The notes: a model not told the origin generated them from the letters alone. A stretch of 64,000 bases of DNA from Larus michahellis (GCF_964199755.1 NC_133896.1:86474215-86538214); one strand, 5' to 3'; counted from the first letter of the stretch, positions 13,101-27,628 are shown. A program made the numbers and translations.

Positions 13101-16100
13101 AATAGTAATTGCTGTTGATCGGTGGCTGGTTGCACAGCGTCTGATAAAGACCCTACCAACGGCTACGCTTACCGCAGCCACCAGGCTCTTGGCCAAACAC
13201 CCTTAACGGCTCACAGCTTCCCACCACCGCTCCTCAGAGGTGGCATCCACCTCCCAGCTGTTCTCTCTTCCCTTGCTGATGCCATGAAATACTCCCACAC
13301 CGTGCTCAGGCCACAGGCAGCTGGGATGCACACCATGAGCATCCTTCAACCAAAAGCATTAGGCCCTTTCTCCTGAGGTAGGGAGCTGAAAAAGAGCCCT
13401 GCCAGCCCTTGGGGGTGCCCAGTGGGGCTGGTCTCGCTGCAGGCAGCTGAGGATATTGATTCCCCTGGTTCAAACCCTTGGTTTTGTTCCCTCGAACTCT
13501 TCACCCTTGGTAGAAACTCATTTGGGGTGGTGGTATGCGCTGCTATTCTTGAAATGTTCCTGTCTTTCTCCTAGAAATGTTGGCCACATCTTCACACTTT
13601 CTGTGAACCAGAGTGTGGTTTGATCTCGTTCAGCTCAGGGATTTTCAACAGCAGCTCATCTACATGGTTGTCATTTATGAGTCAGTTTGGGAGCTATACT
13701 TGTCTATTTGGGAGCTGGATGACCATACTGCCATAGCCCTGGAACCAAATTCACATCACTTGATGTGCTCTTCACACCAAAGCAGTAGGGTTATACGGCT
13801 TCTGCACCAGCTCTGGTTAAAGCCTGGCCCACTCGGAGATGCTGAGCACTGTCTGTCACTGGCATTGCCTGTAGGGGCTTTCTTTGTTTGAAGGATTTGC
13901 TAATGTGCCTTAATTAAATGCTCCACAGGTCTGTGATTGTTTGCTACAAGAAGTAAACTATGATGCATCTACACCAAGTTCCTAAACAGATGCCTCTGTA
14001 CTGCCAACCAGGGTGCCAGCAGCACTTTGGGGGGTCTGCCCATCAGTGCAAGCATATGAGGGGATATGTGAGTCACCGGAGATCAAGTCAAGGGTACAAG
14101 TTTGTCCAAGTCAGTCATTCAGAACTTTGATTTATTTTTTGGGCTCACATGGGTGAAATTCAAAGAAGACGTCCCTGTGCTGCACATCAGCTGGGTTGGT
14201 ACAAGAGCGCTGGCACAAGAGCGTTGGTACAAGAGCAGGAGAAGCGCAGGTGCATGAAGGTCTGATGGGGATGTGCCCTGCCTCAGCCAGCTCCTGGGAG
14301 GCACTTTGGAAAAACGCCACTCCCTCTAGTTTATCTAAACAACCCCTCTGTATTTCTTTTGTTTCTCATACAGCCTGACTCAGTGCACCAACTTTATGTG
14401 GGCAAAACCATGGTGGTTCTTCATCTCCAGGAAGAAACACCATGAAGTCGTCTCTGTCTGGGGGATGAGGTGCCAGCCAGCCCAGGTAAGAGTGTCCATG
14501 CAGGTTTTAGCCCATAGGCTCAGCCAGTTCAAGTTCAGATCACTGCCACATTCAGGTGAGGAGATCTGGTGTGCCTGCCGGAAAAGTCAGATTGGATTAC
14601 TCTAGAGGGAACCAGGCAGGGGCTTCAAGATCCCTCTTTCCTCCTACCCGCATTTTGGAGTACTTACTGTCCTCTCAGGACAGCAATTGCCTGAGATTTT
14701 AATGCCTGTAACTTGCTCTGATCAAGGATGAAACATCTGCAAGGAGATTTGTCCGTCAAAGCAGCCACACTTGCTTGGATGCTATTGCTTAAGGCTGGAA
14801 ACTCTGCCCTATTCAATTAGGTCATACCTGTACATGAGGCAAAGATTTACAAGCTGTTCCTTGGGTTTATTACTCTGTGGTTCTGCAAGAAGGGATGGTG
14901 ACGGAGCCTGGGAAGTGCCCCGTGTGCCTCAGCAGACCAGGCAGCACCATTAGAGAGCACAATTGCTTGTTTTCCAACAGGTCTTTATAAGCAACGGAGC
15001 AGGATGTGTTAAAAACATGTTAATTTGCTGAGATTCATCTTAAGTCTCTGTTAGAGCTAGTCTTTTACCAGCTGGCGTGTTTTAAAGAGAATCAAATTAC
15101 AGGCCAAACTGTGTTTAAAGTCATAGGTGGGTCAATACGTTTTCTAATAGGGCTTGGTGTCTTCGCTCTTACGTGCTGGAGCAGGCAAACCAGTTTTAGC
15201 TTGAGTTGCAGGGTTACTGTGTCAAAACTCGATTTGGGACACCATAAGGAACAGGGTCCTCATTCACTGCACAGAGAAAAAGAGGGAAGAAGTGAGGAAA
15301 AGAGAAAGGGACTTCATAGGAGCACCACGTCTGATGCCTTGGGCTGGGTCTTCACCTCCTGCCCACTGCTGACACAGCTTTTTAATAACTGCTTCATCTC
15401 AATTAAGTCATGGCCACAAAAACAAACACAAAAGACCCACCTGAAAACATTTCAGACCTTGAAGTTCTGGGATGAAGAAGAAGGAAAAGTTTTTCACTAC
15501 ATACATCACCAAAAAAAAAAAAAATATGGTTCTTTGCTGGTTTTGTTTTAAAGCCATCTTCGCTTAAATGTATCTCCTGAACAATGAGCAGCCATAAAGG
15601 CACCACTGCTATCCATCTTCTCTTCTGCCTCTTGGCCTGGCACAGGAAGAGCTTTTGTTGAAGTGGGGCTGGGCATATGGGCTGCTCCAACATGAAACTC
15701 TTCAGAAAACAGGAAGTTTCCAAAATAAAACCCTAATTGTTGTTGAAAAAAACACCCTGTTAACTTGAGGAGCAAATGTTTTCACACAATGACTGTCACA
15801 AAAATGAAAGCCTTTCAGACCAAAGTTAAGACATGTTAGGTTTTGACAAAAATATTTTATGAGGAAAGCAGGCGTCTTCTAAAAATACTCATTTAGCCAA
15901 AAGCTCGAGTTTTCAATCAAAAATTTAACAGTGAAACAGCCAGGCATACAAAAGTTCACATTACACTCCAAATATTCTCCTTGTGTGTCAAGAGAGCTGG
16001 CGATACAGCAAAACGACCTGTAAGATCAGCAGCAATAAGTTAATATTTAACACAGGGAGGCCGTTCGGGAGCTGCCATATAAGAGAATCACCTCCCTCCC

Positions 16101-19100
16101 CAGCCAGAACGCACCAGCTCTTTGCTGGTGAAGCCAATGCCAGGCAGCAGGATGTTTGGACAGATTCAAAGTACTGTAACTACACTGAATAGAAAACAAG
16201 TTTGGACAACACAGAGACCGCCTATATGGAGCCCTCCTCCTCCGTCGCTTCCTTTTGCCAGAAGAATGACAGCTACCCCAGTGATGTGGTGGGAGAGCTG
16301 AGTTTTGGAGCACGACATCACAGGGCCAGGCTCTAAGGACTTCAAAAACTGCATGTGTGGCATAAAATACTCGGACATACGCTCACATAGGAGAACCGTG
16401 TGATGTTGCCCAGCCATCCCCAGCCTGGGCAGCGAGCCCAGGCTCCTAGATGAGGGAGGAAAAGGAAAGCAACCTTTGCTTTCTGACCTGCATTAAGTCT
16501 GCTCCCTTCCTCATCTCCAGGACTGAACCCAAGGCTCCCTCTGCTGAGCCCGCCACACAACTGCTGTCTCCTTGATCCAGCATATGGAGGTGGTTTCCAA
16601 AATCCTCCCACCTCCTGCACCTTCATTTCACCCTCTAGGCAGGTGGCAGGCCATGGAGGAGGCAGAGAAGGACCTTTCGCCCTGCTCCACCATTGGGAAA
16701 GAAGGAGATGGAGGTGCAGAACAGGTCACCACTGACTCCAGGGGAAAATTTTCCTTAGATAAATGTGTATGCGTGTATGTATATACTATACTATGAACAC
16801 TTGCACATCTCCAAACTCTTATTAAAGATCATTAGTGCAGTTTCACTGAAGGACACTGGCTGAGTCAGCATCAGCATCCAGGATGAAGAACTGCCAGGAA
16901 CTGCTCAAACACTCCTTCTCCAGTTAACTGCAGAGATGCTATTATTAAGACAGGGCTAAAAGGATCCCTCAGTTCCAAAGCCGATTTTGGAGGCTTTGGA
17001 GGCAGAAAAAAACAAGTGTCGTCCCAGCTGGAAGATGAAATATGCTATGAACTGACAATTTTATATGGGACCACCTTTGTCATCTCTTCCATGTTACCCA
17101 GACAAAATGTTATATAAAAAGTTAGTATAGCCTGTTATATATGCAGAGACCTTTTTTCTCACTGGTATATTAGTCCCCACTTGCCTACACATCTTCTTCG
17201 AAACTGTGCTCTCCTGGTCTCAGAGCTTTGTATTTTGACATATCCTCTATTTCCATCCCTCTCATATCGTGGCTTTTCAAAGCACGGTCCTTCTTCCTCA
17301 CTAATAAGAACATGTCTGTCTTCCACCTCCCCAGAATATATTCTTATATTCCCGCACCCCATGAAAAAACTTGCAGTTACACCAGCCCTCCCCTCTATCC
17401 CCTGTTAATCATGTCCAGGTCTTCTGATTTCCATTTCCACCAAGTAATCTAATTAATCTCTGTAAGAAAAATCTCATGCCTAGGGTCACCAGGAAATCCA
17501 CTTGAGGCGTTAAGACCCATATTAGATCCTTTCTCTCCTTAAGTCAAGCATTTGGTGCCCACAAGTTAAGTAGATTAATCGCATACCTTCTATAGGGTAC
17601 AGTACAGTAGAGTAAAGCTCCAAAGTGCTGTCGCCTGTAAGAGCACTGCTGCAGGACCCCAAAGTTTCTGTGACCCCCTTCCAGGGACAGCAGCAGTGCT
17701 CCTGCTGGCGTACTCATCCCTCGTGCTCTGAAATGTGAAGATACATCTCCAGAAGACACTGGATTTTTTATTATTATTTTGTGAAGGCTATTTGAGCAGA
17801 TGACTGATTCCTGTTATTTTTTGGCAGGCTTCCTGATACCTCCATCCCTCAGCTCCAGGCGTTCAGAGCTCGGTGCTGTAGCAATGGCCTGTCTATAAGC
17901 TGGACAGGTTTGCCCCCCAAATCCGTCAACACGGCTCCATAGCCAGAGAGGCAGATTGGGAGCAGCCTCTTTGCCTGTTCCCTGCCCCGCAGCTGGGCTG
18001 AGCAAGTCTTCTCTGTCTCTAGCCCTCCCTCACTCTGTTTCCAAAACATCAACTCTCTTGTTTAAAAAGCCAGCTCTGGAAATGTGATAGTAAATAGTAA
18101 TGTTCTGCCTGTATGTTTTGCCACCACAGTAACAAGATATCAGAAAATATCACAGTCCCTGAGATATTTATACAGCCAGCATGGCTGCAAAGTATCCCTA
18201 GCTGTAACTTAAAAAAAGAGGGAGCTGAGGCACAGAAGGATTAAAGGCTATAGTCAGACCTCCTGCCGTGGCATCTGTAAGAGACTTATATTTCTGTGAC
18301 GCTTTATTCGAAAAACTGAAGGAGTGTTCAGACCTCCTCTTCCCAGGGCTGCCAGACCTTGGCTCTCTGCAAGTCAGTAAAAGGTAGAGTTGTATTCAAT
18401 TCCCTTCTCCAGGTAATTAGCTTGAATGTTGTATCTCAACACAACACTGCATCTCACTCAGCGTATAAACAAATTGTCTCCTGCCTGGAGAGCAGGAGCT
18501 GAGAACCTCTCATTGCTCCTTTTAGCCAAGATCCCATCTCCTGACTGCCACAGCCGTACACAATTCCTTACAGGTATCAAAAAGACCACTGGCAGGTCCA
18601 GATACAAAATCCTACCTACTTCTGCCTCAATGTGTCACGGCCACTGGAGTTTCATTAACTCACCATCTCAGAAACTGGGTTTTGCACAACTGAATCACGT
18701 CAATCACCCTGCTGCACGCAGCCACCTCCAGCACGGAGCAGAGCGGCTATGCAAGGCAAATTGATTATACCTGCACCCATTCAATTACTTAGTCTCGATC
18801 TTGAAAGATAGTCGCCATGGGTTTCACAGCTCCCTTATAAAAAGCAGCATTGTTCCCTAACCATGCTTATCAGCTGCCTTTACAAGCCGGCAAAGTTGTC
18901 ATTTTTGCAGGTCAATCCAAAGACGGTAAGAACATAGACACCGGACAAACGTTGCCGTCATGGGGCATAGTATCTCCATTCCTTCTGCATTTTAATTATT
19001 TGAGTCAGGTGTGAAACAAGTAACTTGTGCCGTGGCCCTGGGACACCTGTGGGTGATTACCATCAGCTTCATTTTACAGGTGAGCGAAGCAAGGCCTGGA

Positions 19101-19525
19101 AGATGAGGCCATCTGCCCAAGACAACACTGTATCAGCAAAGTCAGGAGGGGGTGAATTTGTCTAAAACACCTGGGGCACTTGTCTAGAGTGCTAAAAAAG
19201 TTAGGAGCTCAGTATATGTTTTAGCCAGTCACAAAACTCCCTCCTGCAGCTTTCCGCGGTGCACAGCCAACATCCGTGAGGTTACTCTGACTCACCGAGG
19301 AGAAATTCCCGCAACACCCCCTTCTCCCTGTCCTTGCACTCCATCCTCCACTCGTTTGTTTGCCACATATTTCCTCTGGATTTCACCAGGGTTTTCTCGG
19401 CGCGGGATGCCCGGGAGACGGGCTAGCAGCCCTGGGAGCATTGGCTGGAGCTCGCTGACACCTACTGACCAAAGCAAGGAGTGCAGAGGGGAAGGAGGGA
19501 AGGAGGCAAAGCCAGGCTGCCCGGG
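10200..19525. other. intergenic, no gene recognised
   Basis: More than 9 kb without a recognisable exon. Open frames up to 185 codons exist (for example minus strand near 10310-10867), but they are low-complexity or overlap several other frames. I found no CR1 tail, LTR end, tRNA-like cloverleaf or CpG island. Unrecognised UTR exons or enhancers cannot be excluded by eye. Confidence 0.45.
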
Positions 19526-19673
19526 CAGGCTCTGGAGTCTTCATCCTTGGAGATACAGAAAACCTGTCTGGACACAGCCCTGGGCAGCCTGCTCGATCTG
19601 GCACGGCTTGAGCAGTGGGTTGGACCAGGTAACCTCCAGAGGCCCCCTTCCAACCTCAGCCATCTGTGACTGT
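19526..19673 (+). mobile_element. old CR1 LINE 3' end fragment
   Basis: The stretch GGAGTCTTCATCCTTGGAGA, then the degraded AAAACCTGTCTGGACACAGC and TTGAGCAGTGGGTTGGACCA, then CCTTCCAACCTCAGCCATCT, matches the 3' end of a CR1 subfamily different from the other plus-strand copies here. It is short and clearly more diverged, so it is an older insertion. No reading frame survives. Confidence 0.8.
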
Positions 19674-22600
19674 GCGAAGAAAAAAGGGAAGGAGAGAGGG
19701 AAGGAAGGAGAGGAAGGACATGTCTTCTGGATGCCAAGGGACCAAGCAGAGCCAAATGCTGGCAATGAGGCACTTCCCACCTCTGAACCGATGTGCATCC
19801 CACATGTTCAGCCTCACAGGGTCCAAATTAAAACAGTCATGAAAGGCTGACATGCTGGTGTACACCCAGGACCTGGCCCTTCTGTAGCTGCAGAGCTTCC
19901 ACACCTGGTCTCCTCCTCCTGAAGTCCCCTGTAGGCACCGCTGTTACAGTCCTGTCCCCTTCACACCACTGTCCCACCACCAGTTATTTACCCTGCGGGA
20001 GTTGTGCCCTGCTCTCAGGTATTGCAGGCCAAAGGCATCTTCCACAAGCCACTGGCAGTCGGTGTGTACATGGGCTTAATTCAGCATTCCTGTAAGACGG
20101 GAAAAGTGCTGTTACACCTTACACATAACGGCTGACACACAGGTTGTTTCAGTAGCATCTGGTGTTACAAAGACCACATCTTTACATGAGCTCCCAGGAG
20201 CCCTTCTCTCCTTGATCTCCAACATTTTCATAGCCCAACCATTTGGTGTCTTGAGATCAATGTCATGTCAGAAGGACCAGACAAAACATTTTCAGTCAAA
20301 CCCTTCCCATCTACGGAAACTCCCACCTAACAGACCACATGCATCTACACTGATTTCAGGCACGTCGCCTTACCAAAAATATACAGAAGGTGGAATTTAA
20401 CCTTAAACAAGCAGAACACTCACTAGGGTACAAACACTACAGCCCCGAGGCAATTCTCAGGAAAGGTAAGCCCTTACATCCCAAGAGGCAGCTGGGCACC
20501 AATAGGTGCCATAGCCGGGCTTGCTTTTTCTAGCAAGCCAGGGCCTGGCGCATGAGGGGACAGCTTGGCCAGATCTTACTGTGTTAACTCAGGTCTCACG
20601 GTACCTGGCACTTTTCCTGTCACCCTGCTACTAATATCCTGTGGCTGCTTTTGTTTTAAAAGATAGGAAGAGAGCTTTTTTTTTGCACTCTCAGGGTTGC
20701 AGTAAAAGCCTGACCCAGGCAGTTATACTATGCTGGGGGTAAGGCAAAAACACATAAATTGATACCTACCTTTTAATCCTCTCTTAGACGAATTCACAAT
20801 TTAAGGAAGGGCTAAGCACTTTAAAAGAATAGTTTTCAGAGTTAAGACTACAGTCTTCTATAGCAAAAATGTGTCACCTAATCTACCTCATTTCATAAAA
20901 GAGCCCATTAAGGATACTTCCTTCCTCTCCTCTTTCCTGAACCGCTCACGTGCTAAATGATACACAGGAGAAAGTACAGGAAAAAAGGTCAGACACTATT
21001 AAGAACAACAGGGGAGATATCCATCTCAATTTTCCTTTCCTGAGAATTTTAAAATTCCCATAACTTCATTGCTGCAGAGCACCAGCTAGAACAAACCAGC
21101 GCAGCACCATCGTTTTCAGTGAAAGTTTGGTTCATTTGCAAACCAAGGTTAGAGATGCGGATGTCAGCAGACGTTTTTCTGAACGACGCTGGTTTGGAGG
21201 AAGAGAAACATCACCATCATCATGAAAGACACACTGAATTTCACCGGAATATATTGGCCTCTGGAGGAAGGGGTAGTGTGAGACCTGGCTTGCTGAGGCG
21301 CGGGAAGTAATTCATGTCATGGCCCCAGCACAAGGTCATCGGCAGTGAGCTGGGGTGTTACAGATTTGTCCACTGCTCTTAAAGACAGCACACACATACA
21401 GAGCATGCATACCAGCCATGAGGTTAAGGTGCCATTTTTATTTCAAAGGTGGCAACCCTAAACCAGCCTTAACTATAACCCTAACTATATATAATACGTT
21501 TTAATCTGCTACAAGTATGGTCCCTCAGCACCAACGTAGTTATATGCCTGAACCATTTCTTAGCATAAGTAATACCTTACTTGGGCTTCATTATCCCTCC
21601 TATGAACTTCACATCTGATAAGCATTAATATCCAGTCAAAAAATAGAAAACCTGCTCCTGCAAGAACTGTCTTGCCTCCTGTAGATAGTCCTCGTGACTC
21701 TTGTCTGCACTTCCCGACTACAAAGCTGGGGGAGGGGAAGAGGCAAGAGATGCCAAATTTTACCCTCAGATGTGCATTCCCACGATCTGTTGATGTCAGT
21801 GGGATTTGGGTATGAGGACAGAAGTCAGCACGGTGTCTTTCTGTTCACGGCATTCCAGGTGTCTGCTGAAACAGGCATGCCTCTTGGTTTACCTGCTGCT
21901 CGGCTACAATAAGCCCAGTTGTGATTTTTTTGTCTTGCTTACGGAAGCTCAAGGAGAGCTGAACTGTGTCGAAACAGGCAGGCATGAAGCAGTGTAAATG
22001 AGAGCACAGTCTGGACCTCTTTTACAAAAGCAAATCCATAAACCTCGCTAAAAATAGAGAAACTTGGTGTAAGAAGCCAGCCCCAGAAATGCTACTAGAA
22101 AAGGGGAGAAAGGGTTGATTGGAGCTGTTGGATTTCACTTGTCTTGATTGAACTTTTCCTGAAACTCTTCATCTGCTGCACTTTTTCATGTAATCACCAG
22201 GCCAACTTTTGCTCTCCAATACAACAGAGTCATTCCAAAGTTACTTTACTTATTTCAGGGCGGTTACTCCAGACTTAAACTTAGTACAGAATTTAGCTCT
22301 GTTTAACACATCACCACCTCCGCAGCTTGCCAGCTGTCACCCAGCACAGCACATTTGTTTAATCTACAACTGCTGTTGTCTCGACATTCCTCCACTAAAA
22401 ATCCTCCCTAACTGAGGTCTCGTTATAGTAGCGCAAGCATCTCTGGCCCTCGGTACCCAGGGCAGACGCAGGTCAGCAGCAGCAGCCTGGAGATTTTTAG
22501 TACAAGGCGTGAGTGTATTTGTGTGAAACAGGGAAGATAAATATGACAGCAAGGTCTCTTGAGAAGCTACCACCTTCTACATCCAGGCACTGAGAAGTCC

Positions 22601-24246
22601 TAAACAGGCACCGTGGATAGAAAATGGGATTCAGGAAAGACTTGTTGTGGTTGACGATGCCGTTGCCCAGAAGATGTGCTGGCACGGATGGCTATTCAGG
22701 CTCCTGCCTCTGCATTAACAGTCCTGAGTTCACCACATACTCAAGGGAATTTCCTCCAAAGGGCAACGACGAACGTTCAGCCCAGTTAAGCTGTTATCGT
22801 TCTTTGATTTATTATCTGGGGCTTCAAACTCACTCACCTAATTTAGATGCCAGAATGGGAGGAGATGTGAATAACCCCATGTGGAAATCCCACTGCCTGG
22901 TGGCTCTCCCTTGTCCCTCCGGAGCTGGAAAACCAGCCGGAGAGGCTGATGCACATCTACGGCTTCCTCAGGGCACGGAGAGCCCGAGGCCGCAGGAGGG
23001 CAGCATTGATTTTCTTTCCGAAGCGCCGTGTATGGGATCTCAGATAAGTTCCTTCTTCAGGGATGGAGCATTTTTAAAGAGCAATCTCGTGAAACTGTTG
23101 TGGGGTTTTGTCTTGGTGAAAGTGTGAGAAGTTACAACGGAGTGTCACTAAGAAATTGTTAGTACAGCCTTGGCAGATTTCTGGTGCACGGAGGCAGCAA
23201 CTCTTTTCTGGTTTACAAACCAGTCGAATTGACTGTGGTGCAGCCTTCTCAGACAGAAGGCTGGGAGAAAGAACAGGTCTCTTTGAACATCACTGTCCCA
23301 AAAGCATGCTGACTATAGACTAACTAACAATAAACACCTATGGCCACCATTTTCTGTATCTCTTTGGAGTACATTTCTCTCTTGGACAGTTTAATGCGTT
23401 AGAGACTCTTCTCTGCCATGACTGTGCAAATCTGTTGGGGAGATAGGGGAGAGGTAGAAGTCCCTGTAATGTTCATCCTTCTCCTTTCTTCCCAAAGGCA
23501 AGCTAAGAGCTGCCAGGGCACTGCTAGAGCCGTTCCTAAGAGCTAAACACTTCTGTGAGCTCTCCCAGCTCCTGGCAGCCTTCAGAAAGTGGCTCCAGGA
23601 GTAAAACCTGAACCTGTCCCAGGAAGGATTCATGAACTGGGCACTGAGCTGGTGCTCCAGAGAGGAATTTACATCCTGACACAAGTGCCTCCCCACCAAA
23701 TCCATCTCGTGTGATCTGTGAGCAGAAGGTGTCATCACCACTTCCCAAAGCCTCACTGCCCCCAAGCTGGGCACAGAGTCAGAGCCGGTGTCCTCACGGT
23801 CACCCCCAGCATCCTGCATCAGCAGCATCCCCATTCTCCCTTTGACACTGGGATTTGGTATGCAGCCGCTGCTTCCCCCAGGGAAGACAAAGGGCCTGAA
23901 CCCAGCAGCGCCACTGCCGACACTTCAAAGAGGTGACTCCATTTAGGCTCTTCCCAGTGAGATAGGATTCAAGCTAAGGGCTAGAGTGCTTCACAAATAA
24001 CCTCAGAGTTTATTGCACAGTGGGGGGAAAGAAATTACCATATCTGTTCAAGTAAGAAAATCTGGTGTCCCTAGTGAGTGACAGATGATGGCTATTTTTA
24101 TGAGAGACATACATAAGAACCTCGCACTCATTTTTAAGAGCAAACTCAGAGGGGAGGGGAAACAACAGCCAATATGTGGCAAAACCTGGTGTCTGTTCTC
24201 AGGGCTGGTCTGTCATCTGTTATATTTTTGTTTGAAATCAGTTCCC
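19674..24246. other. intergenic, no gene recognised
   Basis: No family-level coding similarity or repeat end was recognised. The longest open frame, plus strand 22624-23127 (167 codons), has no visible domain and no supporting splice or promoter context. Confidence 0.45.
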
Positions 24247-24272
24247 TTTTTTTTTTTTTTTTTTTTTTTTTT
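24247..24272. repeat. 26-base T homopolymer
   Basis: An uninterrupted run of about 26 T. It could be a simple repeat or the poly(A) tail of a minus-strand retroposed sequence. I could not recognise a source gene to its left, so it is left as a simple tract. It is prone to sequencing-length error. Confidence 0.9.
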
Positions 24273-24764
24273 GGTAGACTGCTAAAGCTAAGCTGGAAGA
24301 GAAGTTGGCTTTCTAACAACAGATTATGCTCCAGCCAGAAGGCTTCTTATCTCATATTCTCCCAGAAATATAGTTCACAACTGAAGTAACATTCAATCCA
24401 CCAACCAAGTGTTCTGCAGATGTCAAAAGTGACTTGAGTTTCCAAACTTTGTGCACAGCTTTCTGACACAGGAGTTACTTGTTTTGCGAGTCGAGATTTA
24501 TAACGATACGGCGTTTATAAGTAGTTCATAAAAGACTGATGGATAAGCGTGATACGCCTATCAGCGGCATTTATCATGGGTGCTGTGAGAACATCGGTCA
24601 AGGATGTTTTATCAGTTGTTGTAAGCAACCCTTTGACCTTTTGGGCTCTGTAAGAATTGAGTCATCAGTTATTAACCCTGTAATATAAGTAACTTTAAGA
24701 TAAAGCCTGACCTTGCTTCCTTCGCATAACTCCAGCAGACAATTGCAGAGTAGGAAATGATTTC

Positions 24765-24822
24765 CCTACTGAAGTCAGTGGGAGTCTTTTTATTGATTTT
24801 AATGAGACTGCCATCGGGCTGA
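24765..24822. repeat. probable ancient amniote interspersed repeat relic
   Basis: The pair 'ctgaagtcagtgggagtctt' and 'ttgattttaatgagactgcc' resembles the duplicated 'gaagtcaatgggagt' module found in old LINE/SINE 3' ends of reptiles and birds. The assignment rests on remembered consensus-like sequence and is approximate. Confidence 0.4.
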
Positions 24823-27576
24823 AAGCAAGCCTGCCTATAGGACTTCTTGGGTGTATTTTCCTCGCTAAAGCCGTTTGATTGTATCTTTTGGAGGGAACAG
24901 ATGGACCTGATTTTCCAGCCGTCGTTGTCAGCCAGGCTTGACCAGAGGGGTGTGAACAAGGATAATTAGAGCATACAGAACTCCTAAGCCATATGCCAGA
25001 CTCGTTGAACGAACTCCATCATAGAACAGGCAAGTGTCTACATGTTTAAAAAGGAAGCATGAGAAAGAAGTATGTAAGATGAGAAGGTCACTGGGGCCTC
25101 ATGTGGGTTCAAGCTGTGTAGGGAAGTCCCTGGCCCTCCTTCACCAAAGCAGAGACAAGCCACTGACTATAACAAGGCAAGGATTTTACAACAAATACCT
25201 GAAAATAGCCAATGCATTAAATGTGATCATGTAAAAATGCTTATGGGAGTGTTTTAATGAGGACTCTTTCCAGTTTAGATTTTCTTCCTGGGGAAACTCA
25301 AGAAGCCCATGTTAGTAATTATTAAAAAAAGTAAAAATTTCTATACTTGCCTACGCCAAGTCAGAAGCATGCTTTCTATGCTGACCAGGTTGATAAGGGC
25401 TCAATTCACAGTCCTATCAACATCTAGTATTTCACTTCCTTTTTCTCCCGTTTCCCCAAGCGTAAGACAGAGCTCATCAGAATTTGGCCCCGATTTTGGA
25501 AATATATTTAAGTATCACTCTCTTCAACATTGCAAGCTTATGTTGGAAGCAAAGCTACCATCCCACTTTCAGGAGACACTTCAGCGCTGAAGGGACTAAT
25601 TACCTTCATTGCCTGCCCTTAAGGCCGGGTCTCCTGAATGCCTAGTTCATTTTCGGCACCCTGGGTAAAAGCGCATGCGAAAACCTTAGCGGGATGAAAG
25701 GTGCTGAGGACTAAGGCCTACAGTTTAGCAGGATGTGGCAGGATACTTTTGTGGGTCTGTGCATTGTAAGAGACAGTTCTGTAGTAAGACTGTTTAAATA
25801 CCTGTCCTCCTGGGAGACCCCAGTGCTGCTGTGCCAATCCTTAGCACATATTTAGGGTTGGACACGACCCTGACGTGACTAAGGGGGTGTGCAGCCAGGG
25901 CAGGTACCACAGCAGCTAAAGACCACCTCCTTCTCAACCCCCAGCACATCCCTGTAAAATTAGGCTTGCTCTCAGGAGGAGTATTACGTTTTATAGTGTT
26001 GTTGTATAGCCAGTTCACAGTCCTGCAGCCCAGCAGAGCGATGCTGCTATAAAGCCAGTTTAACTCTGTGGGAAACCAATCCTGCCTATTGATAAGCATG
26101 TTAAAGTTTAAATGAGGATAGTTCTTCTAAAAAGAGCCTTGGAAGCCTGCAGTAGCCCACTCTTCTTACCTGAAGATGGGCAGATTAAAGAAATTCGTAG
26201 ATTTGTGGTTCGGTGGGGGTTGTTTGGTTTTGTTTCATTTGGTTTGGTTTAAGGCGAGCTGACATCACCAGTTCTGGTCCACAAAAGGACCCCAAACTGA
26301 GCTCTGGTTCTTTGGCCCACCGTATCTACAGTAGGTCATTTCTGTCACCTATTTTTCACTAATTCAAAGAAAAAAAAAGATTGTCCTGCAGCAGGAAAGT
26401 AAAACTTCTCTTTATGCTCTGCTAAGTAGAAGGTGGGTACCCAAACAATCCAAAAAAGATACCCCATTCAGTCTTGGGGAAAAAAAAAAGAAGTTCAAAT
26501 TCAGGAGTGTGTATCAGATTAAAATAATAAATAGTGACTCCGTTTTCTTTCTCACTGGATTATCCAGGCTTCCTGTGCTTGCCATAGCATCCTTTACAGT
26601 GCTCCCCCTTGTTTAAGGATCCCTTGACTGGCATTGCCAGAAATCCTGCCTGTCTTGATCCTGCTGACCTGACTTTGACTTCACCGCGTGATTGGGAACT
26701 GTCGGAGTAAGAGGCACAGGATCAGTCTCCAGGGAAATAGGTTCCTCTTTAAAGCAGGTGCAGATCTTACTGCTGCTTCTGAATGAATGCTCCAGCACCA
26801 GTCCTCCCCCCATTTCAAATATATGCATTAATTTAAGAATGTAGGAGATGCACCAGACACAGACAGAAATCTGACTCATCCCAGCTGCACTCTGTGCATG
26901 TAGGTCACATGAAATGTCAGCTATTAGAATGCATAATACGGTATATTAACTTCAAGGAACAGTGAATGCTGCTTTGCATGCAATGCTTGGGGAGGAGACA
27001 AAGAAAACTGGTTCATATTAGGCTTTAATTAAACAGAAACCTAGACATTCCCCACCTTCCTGAACACAAATAAGAGTGAGTCATGTTTCTCCTGCCTGGG
27101 CAACTTACTATTTCCTACACCAAGCAGAGATAAGATGTCCCCAGAGCTTGGTATCCCAGAATTAATTTCACTTTCTTTTCATGCGCTCAGGGGCCTTACA
27201 GGGGTCTGAGCCCACCTAAGCAGAGCTGTGGCTTTAGCTCAGCTGTGGGACTTTTCTCACTATTCTCTGAACCACTGTTGGGATTTAAACAGGTGAAAAC
27301 AACAAATGAAACCAAAAAAACCCCAGCCCTTGATGGGCTACCATTTAGGGGCACAATTCACACCAGCCCTGGAAGTCCTGAGGGATCCTGTCTGAGGTAC
27401 ACCAAGTCACCTGTCCAACCCTGAAACAAAACCAGGCTGAAATGCAGTGTTGTTAGAGAACACAGAGCCATTCACGCACTGGGCCGAGTTTTCAAATCCC
27501 TGAGCCAAGTTCAGCCCTAGGACAGCCAGTGGACACAAGTTTAAGCGGTAACAGGTTGAGCTTTGCCACGTGGCTT
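24823..27576. other. intergenic, no gene recognised
   Basis: No coding exon recognised. A GCGCATGCG string at about 25671 resembles an NRF1 site but lies outside any CpG-rich promoter, so I give it no weight. Confidence 0.45.
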
Positions 27577-27628
27577 CATTGGAGTCACCCTGTATTTACT
27601 CCAGTGCTCCTGAGCCGAATTGGGCCCA
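27577..27628. repeat. probable ancient amniote interspersed repeat relic
   Basis: The order 'cattggagtcaccctgtatt', 'tactccagtg', 'gccgaattgggccc' follows the pattern of an old amniote repeat that contains 'tggagttactcctgatttac' and 'gaatttggccc' modules. It is strongly diverged and no reading frame is present. Confidence 0.4.

Noticed and set aside
21460-21500. Telomere-like CCTAA motifs
   Set aside because: Only two or three imperfect units (CCCTAAAC, CCCTAACT) separated by other bases; not an interstitial telomere array.
22624-23127. 167-codon plus-strand open frame
   Set aside because: No recognisable motif or family; length alone in a 64-kb eukaryotic window is not evidence for a gene.
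25668-25680. NRF1-like GCGCATGCG string
   Set aside because: Isolated in AT-rich DNA with no CpG island or transcription start in view.
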